This document shows, in pieces, positions 1-6,224 of a DNA stretch of 9,801 nt. The notes beneath the pieces were generated by a model. It did no database searches and had not been told where the DNA came from. It saw nothing but the letters and a program-made list of their open reading frames with translations. A program made the position numbers and the translations under genes. Within the stretch, counting starts at the first letter, position 1. Each line of letters begins with the position of its first letter. The DNA is from an uncultured Bacilli bacterium (lineage in GTDB: Bacteria > Bacillota_I > Bacilli_A > RFN20 > CAG-826): assembly GCA_944342125.1 (NCBI GenBank), contig CALVMF010000041.1, positions 1 through 9,801 on the forward strand. The letters run 5' to 3'.

Positions 1-2
1 CT

Positions 3-377
3 ACGCCGATTTATCGAGAAATTGCAAATGTAATCCAAGATTACATTTATACATTGCACGATAAAGAGAATTATGACGTAAAAGGCTTAATGTCATACTT
101 AACAAGTGAACTGTGTACCAGTCAAAACAAAGATAAAATTTTATCCCAAATCAGTGACATGGTTATTGAAGAAGAAAAAATCCCGCCTTGTAGCGAAAGC
201 CAATTTGCAGATCTTGTTGATACTGTAAATAAGGAAAGAGTTAAAAATCAAACATATGATGTTTATAACGCTTCATCGCAAAATAGAAGCGAATTAGAAA
301 AAGCTGAGCTTGCAAAAAGTTGTTTGTTAAAAGTTAAATCTATCATACAAGAGGATGATAAGAAAAGGAGGAATTAA
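3..377 (+). CDS. dnaG: DNA primase DnaG, C-terminal end (5' end outside window)
   Basis: The frame is open from the first full codon at position 3, so the gene is cut by the left window edge and only its last 124 residues are visible. These are mostly helical and charged (segment starting TPIYREIANVIQDYIY, with PIYREIANVI near the front), consistent with the C-terminal helicase-binding domain of primase, which contacts the replicative helicase DnaB/DnaC. The catalytic zinc-finger and TOPRIM domains are not in view, so the call rests on the tail and on its position directly upstream of rpoD, the classic dnaG-rpoD macromolecular synthesis operon. The gene ends in TAA two bases before the rpoD ATG, and the rpoD Shine-Dalgarno sequence lies inside its last codons. 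The TTG at 54 is an internal codon, not the start. Divergent tails are hard to assign alone, so identity depends partly on synteny. Confidence 0.8.
   Translation, partial: TPIYREIANVIQDYIYTLHDKENYDVKGLMSYLTSELCTSQNKDKILSQISDMVIEEEKIPPCSESQFADLVDTVNKERVKNQTYDVYNASSQNRSELEKAELAKSCLLKVKSIIQEDDKKRRN
366..371 (+). promoter_or_regulatory. Shine-Dalgarno site of rpoD
   Basis: A perfect AGGAGG lies 7 bases before the ATG at 379, inside the last codons of dnaG. It decides the rpoD start: the in-frame ATG at 355 lies upstream of this site and cannot use it. Coupled translation with dnaG is likely. Confidence 0.85.
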
Positions 378-378
378 C

Positions 379-1662
379 ATGGTAACAAATGCAAAAAAAG
401 TATCTGAAAAAAGTAAGAATGTTGTTTTGGATGAAACACAAGACGAACAAAATGAAATGAATTTGAATGATTATACACCTGTTGATGACAAAGATGAGAT
501 ATTGACTCTCGATGAAATAATCAAAAAATTTGAGGAAGAGAACAAAGATACTAAATTTATCGATCAAGACGAATTTTTTGATGAAACCGCTTATCTAGAT
601 TTAACCGACAAAGATTACGAAAAAGTATTTGAGCATTTTAAAAGTCTTGGCTATGAAGTCGCAGGTAGCAAGGATGATGATTTTGATAATGCCGATATGC
701 CTGAAGATTTTGATGAATCTATGATGGATGAAGAAGATGATGGATTTGATGATTTTGATGCTGATGAAAATCACGCAGAAGAAGGTAATATCGATATCAA
801 TAATCTAGAAAACATCGAATCAAGTGAAGTTAAAGTTAACGATAGTGTAAAGCAATATCTTAAAGAAATTGGTCGTGTTCCTCTTTTAAAAGCAAAAGAA
901 GAAACAGAACTTGCAAAAAGAATACTTGCAGGAGACAATAAAGCTAAAGATCAATTGATTAACGCTAATTTAAGACTCGTTGTTTCAATAGCAAAGCATT
1001 ATATAGGTCGTGGCATGCAATTTTTAGACCTTATTTCCGAAGGAAATTTAGGTTTAATTAAAGCTGTAGAAAAATTTGATTACAAAAAAGGCTTTAAATT
1101 TTCAACCTATGCAACTTGGTGGATTAGACAAGCTATTACAAGAGCTATTGCTGACCAAGCAAGAACAATTAGAATTCCTGTTCATATGGTTGAAACTATC
1201 AACAAAATTACTAGAGTTCAAAGACAACTTGTTCAAGAACTGGGAAGAGAGCCAACAGCCGAAGAAATTTCTCAAAAAATGGAAGGTGCTTTAACTCCTG
1301 AAAGAATTAGAGAAATTACAACTTTAGCTCTTGAACCTGTATCATTAGAAAGCCCAATCGGAGAAGAAGATGATAGTCATTTAGGCGATTTTGTTGAAGA
1401 TAAGGAAAGCATTTCACCAACTGAATATACCAGAAAATCAATGAATCGTGACGCATTATTTAGTGTTATGAACGATTTAACTGATAGAGAAGAGCGCGTT
1501 TTACGTTTAAGATATGGCTTAGATGATAACCGCCCAAGAACTTTAGAAGAAGTTGGTAAAGAATTTGGTGTTACTAGAGAAAGAATTAGACAAATCGAAG
1601 CAAAAGCTATTCGTAAATTAAGACACCCTACTAGAACTAAAAAATTAGACGATCTTCATTAA
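379..1662 (+). CDS. rpoD: Primary (housekeeping) RNA polymerase sigma factor SigA/RpoD
   Basis: This 427-residue protein directs RNA polymerase core to -10/-35 promoters. A region 1.1-like segment lies at about 42-95 (TLDEIIKKFEEE to LGYEV). It is followed by an extremely acidic linker at about 98-135 and by region 1.2 from about 155 (DSVKQYLKEIGRVPLL). Region 2 spans about 192-262 and includes NLRLVVSIAKHYIGRGMQF, the -10 melting and recognition part FSTYATWWIRQAITRAI, and ARTIRIPVHM. Region 3 covers about 270-345. Region 4 covers about 360-425, with the -35-binding helix-turn-helix at about 388-412 (TLEEVGKEFGVTRERIRQIE). Regions 2-4 show no missing key residue. The start at 379 is chosen for its perfect ribosome binding site; the in-frame ATG at 355 would overlap dnaG without one. 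It follows dnaG by one base and precedes trmK by three, so it is probably cotranscribed with both. Identity is essentially certain, and rpoD as the group 1 sigma is supported by the dnaG neighbour. Confidence 0.97.
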   Translation: MVTNAKKVSEKSKNVVLDETQDEQNEMNLNDYTPVDDKDEILTLDEIIKKFEEENKDTKFIDQDEFFDETAYLDLTDKDYEKVFEHFKSLGYEVAGSKDDDFDNADMPEDFDESMMDEEDDGFDDFDADENHAEEGNIDINNLENIESSEVKVNDSVKQYLKEIGRVPLLKAKEETELAKRILAGDNKAKDQLINANLRLVVSIAKHYIGRGMQFLDLISEGNLGLIKAVEKFDYKKGFKFSTYATWWIRQAITRAIADQARTIRIPVHMVETINKITRVQRQLVQELGREPTAEEISQKMEGALTPERIREITTLALEPVSLESPIGEEDDSHLGDFVEDKESISPTEYTRKSMNRDALFSVMNDLTDREERVLRLRYGLDDNRPRTLEEVGKEFGVTRERIRQIEAKAIRKLRHPTRTKKLDDLH

Positions 1663-1665
1663 TTA

Positions 1666-2331
1666 ATGATTTCTAAAAGACTTAACAAAATAGTTGGTTT
1701 TATCGATGAAGGCCATGATGTCGCTGATATAGGAAGCGACCATGGTCTTGTTTTGCTTTTGCTAAGTAAAAAGGGTTTTAAAGCCAATGTTTTAGGTGTG
1801 GAAAATAAGCAGGGACCTTATGAAAATCTTTCTAAAACTGTGAAAACTATAAATAAACCAAATTTTCAATGCATTTTAGGAAATGGTTTAGAAAATCTAA
1901 CCGAAAATTACAAAACAGTTATTTTAGCAGGTATGGGTTATTCAACAATAAAATCAATAATCGAAGCTAATCTTGATAAGATTGATTTTATAAACACTTT
2001 TATAGTCGATTCGCATACCAATCAAGATGAGATTAGAAGATTTTTTGTTAATTTAGGTTTTAATATAGTAAAAGAAGAAATCGTTTACGAAGATTCGATT
2101 TTTTATGATTTGGAAAAATTTCAAAAATCTAATGTCAAGAAATCTTACACCGATAAAGAACTTAAATATGGGCCAATTAACTTAGATAAAAAAACTGAAG
2201 AATTTAAATTAAAATACAATTCAAAGTTATTAAAATGTAAAGAGATTATTGACAAAATAAATAACGAGAAGCGAATAACTGAACTAAAGCGTGAAATTAA
2301 AGAAATCGAGGATATTCTATATGAAAACTAA
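1666..2331 (+). CDS. trmK: tRNA (adenine(22)-N1)-methyltransferase TrmK (YqfN family)
   Basis: The 221-residue protein matches TrmK, which uses S-adenosylmethionine to methylate N1 of A22 in the D-loop of tRNAs. The Rossmann-like domain covers about 1-150, with the SAM-binding motif VADIGSDHG (19-27) and the family signature AGMGY at 88-92, where the family usually has AGMGG. The strand-helix pair around 115-150 (DEIRRFFVNLGFNIVKEE, then FYDL) also fits the family pattern of R..L...g..i..E and Y. The C-terminal third, about 155-221, is Lys/Glu-rich and helical, like the coiled-coil C-terminal domain of TrmK, which helps bind tRNA. The start lies three bases after the rpoD stop with no clear ribosome binding site, suggesting translational coupling. 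The same trmK then nif3-type order occurs downstream of sigA in Bacillus. The Tyr at the last glycine of AGMGG is a mild oddity. Confidence 0.88.
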   Translation: MISKRLNKIVGFIDEGHDVADIGSDHGLVLLLLSKKGFKANVLGVENKQGPYENLSKTVKTINKPNFQCILGNGLENLTENYKTVILAGMGYSTIKSIIEANLDKIDFINTFIVDSHTNQDEIRRFFVNLGFNIVKEEIVYEDSIFYDLEKFQKSNVKKSYTDKELKYGPINLDKKTEEFKLKYNSKLLKCKEIIDKINNEKRITELKREIKEIEDILYEN

Positions 2332-3103
2332 AGTTTTACTTAAAAAACTTGCTAAATTTTTCCCAAAATCTTTAGCTGAAAGTTATGATCATGTTGGTTT
2401 ACAATGCGGCAAAATTAAAGAAGAAACCAATAAAATTCTACTTTGTTTAGATTATGATGAAGATGTATATCAATATATTGTTGATAATAATCTAGATAAA
2501 GAAATTGATTTAATTATTTCTCATCATCCTTTTATTTTTGGGACACGTGCTAAAGTTTTAAAAAACGATCCCTTAAAAAAGGAACTTTATGACAAAACGA
2601 TTGCTTTAGATATTCCTGTATATAGTTATCACACTAATTTTGATTCTGGAAATAGGGGAATGAACGATGCTTTAGCTAAAAAACTCGGTTTAATGGATAT
2701 AAAGAAATTAGAAACCGAGCCAATGGCAAGAGGCGGAATATTGCCAAACGAAATGGAAATTCATGATTTTAGTAAATTTGCTGAAGAAAAATTTAATGTT
2801 AATTATGGGTTATTACTCAACTACGGAACCACAAAAATAAAAAAAGTAGCCTTAATTGGTGGAGGTGGTTGGAGAAGTTTTATTAACTCCAAGCAAGAAG
2901 GCTACGATATTTTTATAAGTGGTGACATTCCTCATCACGGAAGAAGAGCTGTGGTTCAAAATCACTATAACTATCTTGATTTACCACATGAAATCGAAAA
3001 AATATTCATGGAGCAATTTAAAGAAGTTCTTTTGTCTATAAATTCTGAATTGCAGGTTTTGACTGTTGATCAAGAAGTTCTCCCTGAATGTCTTTGTATT
3101 TAA
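2321..3103 (+). CDS. Nif3-like dinuclear metal-binding protein (DUF34, YqfO/YbgI family)
   Basis: This 260-residue protein belongs to the Nif3/DUF34 family, homo-oligomeric two-metal proteins of uncertain physiological role, sometimes annotated as GTP cyclohydrolase I type 2. Expected metal ligands are visible: ISHHP (His68, His69), YHTNFDSG (His104, Asp108), and the C-terminal LPHEIEKIF (His223, Glu226), spaced like the Gram-positive GHxxEK form. YDHVGLQCG near 22-30 corresponds to the family's early D-x-x-G-L-Q-x-G motif. There is no inserted PII-like domain, so this is the short form rather than the longer Bacillus YqfO form. The ATG at 2321 overlaps the end of trmK by 11 bases and has GAGGA at 2308-2312; an in-frame GTG at 2291 lies upstream of that site and is rejected. 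The last 68 bases overlap the convergent IspH-like gene. Family assignment is firm, function is not. Confidence 0.9.
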   Translation: MKTKVLLKKLAKFFPKSLAESYDHVGLQCGKIKEETNKILLCLDYDEDVYQYIVDNNLDKEIDLIISHHPFIFGTRAKVLKNDPLKKELYDKTIALDIPVYSYHTNFDSGNRGMNDALAKKLGLMDIKKLETEPMARGGILPNEMEIHDFSKFAEEKFNVNYGLLLNYGTTKIKKVALIGGGGWRSFINSKQEGYDIFISGDIPHHGRRAVVQNHYNYLDLPHEIEKIFMEQFKEVLLSINSELQVLTVDQEVLPECLCI

Positions 3104-3974
3104 AATAATTATAGATTTCATCGATTTTTTCTCTAGAAACGCTTCCATCAGATATCAAATAAATCTTTCTATCCTTTCTGATGTTTAGATTAATCGCTTC
3201 TTGAACTGATGAAATTGTAGCGTAATAAACATGAACTGTATTTAAGTGATAGTACTCAACGATGTATTTATCACTTTTTTTATTGCTACTAACAATTAAT
3301 AAAACATCATCGTTTTTAATCTTATCGAGCAATGTTTTTTTCTTTTCAAAATTTTCATCGCTTATTGTGTGATTAATTTGGGCTTCAGGAAGATAATTCT
3401 TTAACTTGTGTAAAGCTAACGATAGATTATAATTTGCTAATTCGCTCTGATAAATAATTTGAGTAGATTTTTTATTAAACTTTTTCGAGAAAACCAAATT
3501 ATTATTAACTGATTCATTATTCATATCATAAAAATAGAATTTATGATTTGTAGAATTAGCCAAAAAATTCTCTTCAATTGTGTTTAAGTTTCCAACAAAA
3601 ATAATTTTTTGATAGAATTTTGCTTTCTTGATTAAATCTAGTTTATTTAAAGTACTAGGTGAAGTTGCATCAAAGTAAACAATTTTTCTCTTTTTTAATA
3701 TTTTGAAGAATTTTTCTTCTGTTCCATAAGGTGAAGTGATTACAACAGTATTTTCATCAATTGTTTTAATGTAATCTTCAAATCCTTCGTAAGGTATGTC
3801 AATTATTAAGATATTTAATTTTAATAACTCATTTTTGACTTGTTCGCCGTTTAAAATGTTTCCAAGCAAAACAATTTTAGAATTTGGAAAGCAATAACGC
3901 GCCTTGTTTGCAACTTCTAATAAATTACTTAATGTTTTTGAGTAACCGCATGGTTCAATAATTTCGATATTCAT
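3036..3974 (-). CDS. IspH-like protein lacking the iron-sulfur cysteines (probable pseudoenzyme)
   Basis: This intact 312-residue protein has the usual length of IspH (LytB), the [4Fe-4S] reductase making IPP and DMAPP in the last step of the MEP isoprenoid pathway. Homology is inferred from in-register motif remnants: IEPCGYSKTL for the family's N-P-x-G-F-C-x-G-V; VLLGNILNG for the IVHN region; FDATSP (101-106) for DATCP; FVGNLNTIEEN for the G..xHPEv segment; DDVLLIVSSNKKS for VVGSxNSSN; and LISDGSVSREKI for TAGASTPexI. All three cluster cysteines are gone (Ser12, Ser105, and a Thr/Ile/Ser region near 203-205), and the active-site His positions read Asn42, Tyr83 and Thr132. Glu134 survives, apparently at the catalytic Glu. 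Only two cysteines remain (9 and 28), so no IspH cluster can form. It fills the Bacillus ispH slot between nif3 and cshB but is inverted. No Shine-Dalgarno sequence is evident. It may bind a ligand or partner, or be a decaying gene. Reductase activity is very unlikely. Confidence 0.72.
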   Translation of the reverse strand: MNIEIIEPCGYSKTLSNLLEVANKARYCFPNSKIVLLGNILNGEQVKNELLKLNILIIDIPYEGFEDYIKTIDENTVVITSPYGTEEKFFKILKKRKIVYFDATSPSTLNKLDLIKKAKFYQKIIFVGNLNTIEENFLANSTNHKFYFYDMNNESVNNNLVFSKKFNKKSTQIIYQSELANYNLSLALHKLKNYLPEAQINHTISDENFEKKKTLLDKIKNDDVLLIVSSNKKSDKYIVEYYHLNTVHVYYATISSVQEAINLNIRKDRKIYLISDGSVSREKIDEIYNYFKYKDIQGELLDQQSKPAIQNL

Positions 3975-4030
3975 AGAATGATTTTAACATTTTTAATGAA
4001 AAAGTGGCATAAATTATATAGAATTTACAC
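3975..4030. promoter_or_regulatory. Divergent promoter region between IspH-like gene and helicase gene
   Basis: This 56-base A/T-rich spacer separates two divergent genes. On the minus strand a perfect TATAAT (positions 4018-4013) lies about 40 bases before the IspH-like ATG, with no good -35 at the usual distance. On the plus strand TTAACA (3984-3989) is followed 18 bases later by CATAAA (4008-4013) with an extended TG (4005-4006). This would start transcription close to 4020 and leave only about 10 bases before the helicase ATG. The two candidate -10 elements overlap, so the promoters would compete. Both are predictions by eye. Confidence 0.4.
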
Positions 4031-5398
4031 ATGCAATTTAGAGCTTTCAATTTAAAAACAGACTTATTAAACATTTTGGATGAACTTGGATATAAAAATT
4101 TAACTAAAGTACAAGAACTTGTTATTCCAAAAGCCTTAAAAGGCGAAAATATTATTGCTAAAAGCGAAACTGGAAGTGGTAAAACTCATTCTTTTATTGT
4201 TCCGATAATCAATAATTTAGAAGACAATAATAACATTCAAGCAATAATAGTAGATCCAACAAAAGAATTAGCTCAACAGACTTATGATTTTATCGTTCAA
4301 ATATTATCAAAAGAACCATTCAATAAGTTTAAAGTAAAATTATTTTCTGCTGGTAAAGACCTTACTAAAGATCTTAAATCGTTTGAAAATAGTGCCAATA
4401 TCATTGTTGCAACACCTGGAAGATTAAGTTATTTGCTTAATAATGCCAAGATTGATTTGAGTTCTTTAAAAACAATCGTTTTAGATGAAGCAGACATGTT
4501 AATAGATAAAACTTTCATTGACACAATAAATGACATTTTTAAGATTGTTGATAAAAATAAGATACAAATTGAAGTTTTTAGTGCAACAATTTCAAATAAC
4601 GTTAACGATTTTTTAAGAAAATACATCTCGCCAGATTATTTATTAACAGTTAATGAAGAAAATAAATCAGCAAAAAATGTAAAACATTATTTTGTAAATA
4701 CTAAACATAAAGATAAGTATCAACTTTTATTGGATTTCATAAAAATTAAAAACCCATATCTTTTATTTGTTTTTGCTAGTTCTAAGTCAGAAGCGAAGAA
4801 AATTTATGAATTTTTAGCTGAAAATCGTATTAAAAGTGGGTATATCAGTGGCGAATTAGAAAAAAGAGAACGTCGTTCAATGTTAAGAAGAATAAAAAAC
4901 GATGAATTTAGAATTGTTGTTTGTACTGACTTAGCAGCAAGAGGATTGGATATTAGCGATGTTTCAGAAGTATTAAACTTTAGTCTACCAAACAATATCG
5001 AATATTATTATCATCGTGCTGGAAGAACAGCTAGAATTGGAAAAAATGGTGACTGTTATTCTTTTTATGATAATGATTCTATAAATATTCCTTTAAAACT
5101 AATTAAAGATGGTTTAACAGTTGAATATTTGAAACTTGAAAAAGATGGTTTTAAAGAAGACATTCCATTAGTAAAAAACATTAAACATAAAAAAAATATT
5201 GATTCTGATCTTGAGAAAGAAATCAAAAAAGCTAAATCGATGGCGATGGGTAAACAAGTAAAACCTGGCTATAAAAGAAAGGTAAAAACCGCAATCGATA
5301 AGGTTAAAAGAAAGCATCGTAGAGAGATAATTAGGAAAGATATTCGCCGTCAAAGAGTTGAGCGCTATAAACAAGAAGCATTTAATGAACGAAATTAA
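4031..5398 (+). CDS. DEAD-box ATP-dependent RNA helicase, CshB-like
   Basis: The 455-residue protein unwinds RNA duplexes using ATP, as in cold-shock RNA remodelling, RNA turnover or ribosome assembly. The two RecA-like domains have their motifs in order: Q motif region with NLTKVQ (about 23-28), motif I AKSETGSGKT (43-52), Ia PTKELAQQ (76-83), TPGR (128-131), II DEAD (152-155), III SAT (184-186), V TDLAARGLDIS (299-309) and VI HRAGRTARIG (328-337). Two are slightly unusual: the Q motif has Leu where Pro is normal, and Ia has Lys where Arg is normal. The tail from about 380 is highly basic (KRKVKTAIDKVKRKHRRE), typical of nonspecific RNA binding and similar to CshB. It sits where B. subtilis has cshB, between the ispH and nfo slots, which supports CshB over other DEAD-box paralogues. 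The gene ends in tandem TAA TAA and overlaps the next gene by 14 bases. Confidence 0.93.
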   Translation: MQFRAFNLKTDLLNILDELGYKNLTKVQELVIPKALKGENIIAKSETGSGKTHSFIVPIINNLEDNNNIQAIIVDPTKELAQQTYDFIVQILSKEPFNKFKVKLFSAGKDLTKDLKSFENSANIIVATPGRLSYLLNNAKIDLSSLKTIVLDEADMLIDKTFIDTINDIFKIVDKNKIQIEVFSATISNNVNDFLRKYISPDYLLTVNEENKSAKNVKHYFVNTKHKDKYQLLLDFIKIKNPYLLFVFASSKSEAKKIYEFLAENRIKSGYISGELEKRERRSMLRRIKNDEFRIVVCTDLAARGLDISDVSEVLNFSLPNNIEYYYHRAGRTARIGKNGDCYSFYDNDSINIPLKLIKDGLTVEYLKLEKDGFKEDIPLVKNIKHKKNIDSDLEKEIKKAKSMAMGKQVKPGYKRKVKTAIDKVKRKHRREIIRKDIRRQRVERYKQEAFNERN

Positions 5399-6224
5399 TA
5401 ATCTAACAGGGTGTGAGATAGACGCTAATTCTTTTAGTGATTTTGAATATATTTTCGGATTATTAAATTATCTTGAGCCCGATTTTTTAGTAGTTAATGA
5501 CAATTATAGGTCAGTCAAATATAGAAAGAAGAACAGAACAATAAAAGATTTTTTAGCTACGATTTTACGCTTCAAGCAAAATAATTATTTACCTAATTTT
5601 ATTTTTATTAAAATGCAAAATATCTACAATATTACTAGTTTAGTTGATTATAAGTATATTTCTAGTAATAAAGTAGTAATTAATAAGTATATTTCTAGTA
5701 TTCAATATGGTGTTAGAAATTTTATATTGCAGTATTCAAATGGAAATTATTTAAAGACAATAAACTCAATTATGGATGTTGAAAATAATATAAATGTCCT
5801 TTTAAATGATTCTAAAATTAACTTCTATGTTTCCTTTGGCACAAAAGATTTTAAAGAATATAGTTCAGTAAAAAACAAAGTTAATAAATTTGAAGATAAC
5901 GTCAAAAACAACATAAGTGTCAGATATTCAATAAAAATTCATCTAAAAGATCTCTCAAAAATTTTAAAAGATATGGAGTTTATAGATAAGATAAACATGG
6001 TTGAACTTCATATAAAAAGCGACGAATTAATTAATAAAAATCCTCAAAAATTGGCTTCTGATTTTAAAAACCTTATTTTGACTTTAGAAAAGAAGGGAGT
6101 GAGGTTAATTTTAAAATGGTCTAAAGTTAATCCAAAAATTTATATGCAACTTTACAAAATAATAAAAAACAATAGTTATGATGAACTAGATTATTTATTC
6201 GAAAGTATCAATAACTTTGAATAA
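5385..6224 (+). CDS. Endonuclease IV (Nfo)-like protein without metal ligands (probable pseudoenzyme)
   Basis: No functional family motif is intact in this 279-residue, Asn/Lys/Ile-rich protein. Its length and a near gap-free register nevertheless match endonuclease IV, the three-zinc TIM-barrel AP endonuclease. Remnants in order are: FLVVNDNYRSVKYRKKN for the F.iytgapqntRRK segment; FIKMQNIYNITS for VHAPYxINxxS; SSIQYGVRNFILQY for rAxxLGvxxivlHPG; NISVRYSIKIH for xxxVCFDTCHxH; MVELHIKSD for xxHxNDS; LILKWSKV for the ILETP strand; and the tail YKIIKNNSYDELDYLFESI for the family's final helices. Among the metal-binding residues, only a His equivalent to the one in xxHxNDS (His209) remains; the other His, Asp and Glu positions are substituted. 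It overlaps the helicase by 14 bases, as nfo follows cshB in Bacillus. The ATG at 5385 is preferred over the TTG at 5358. AP-endonuclease activity is very unlikely, and homology is inferred without a search. Confidence 0.58.
   Translation: MNEINNLTGCEIDANSFSDFEYIFGLLNYLEPDFLVVNDNYRSVKYRKKNRTIKDFLATILRFKQNNYLPNFIFIKMQNIYNITSLVDYKYISSNKVVINKYISSIQYGVRNFILQYSNGNYLKTINSIMDVENNINVLLNDSKINFYVSFGTKDFKEYSSVKNKVNKFEDNVKNNISVRYSIKIHLKDLSKILKDMEFIDKINMVELHIKSDELINKNPQKLASDFKNLILTLEKKGVRLILKWSKVNPKIYMQLYKIIKNNSYDELDYLFESINNFE
5650..5700 (+). repeat. 18-bp in-frame direct repeat inside the Nfo-like gene
   Basis: An identical 18-base unit, ATAAGTATATTTCTAGTA, occurs at 5650-5667 and 5683-5700. The period is 33 bases, exactly 11 codons, so the protein reads KYISS twice (around residues 90-94 and 101-105). 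This is either a recent in-frame partial duplication or convergence in an A/T-rich gene. Confidence 0.85.

Noticed and set aside
355..378. Upstream in-frame ATG giving rpoD eight extra residues
   Set aside because: It lies before the perfect AGGAGG at 366-371, which serves the ATG at 379, and it would overlap dnaG.
343..567. Open frames antisense or out of frame inside rpoD, the helicase, ispG and efp (for example 343-567, 1076-1294, 4429-4626, 4804-4995, 5168-5374, 6217-6399, 6772-6996 and 8487-8675)
   Set aside because: They are shadows of well-supported genes, with low-complexity translations, no ribosome binding sites and no recognisable motifs.
2291..2320. GTG start for the nif3-type gene, ten codons upstream
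   Set aside because: GAGGA at 2308-2312 is well placed for the ATG at 2321, and the extra residues do not resemble the family N-terminus.
5358..5384. TTG start for the Nfo-like gene
   Set aside because: It would overlap the helicase by 41 bases; the ATG at 5385 gives a length and N-terminus closer to the endonuclease IV family.
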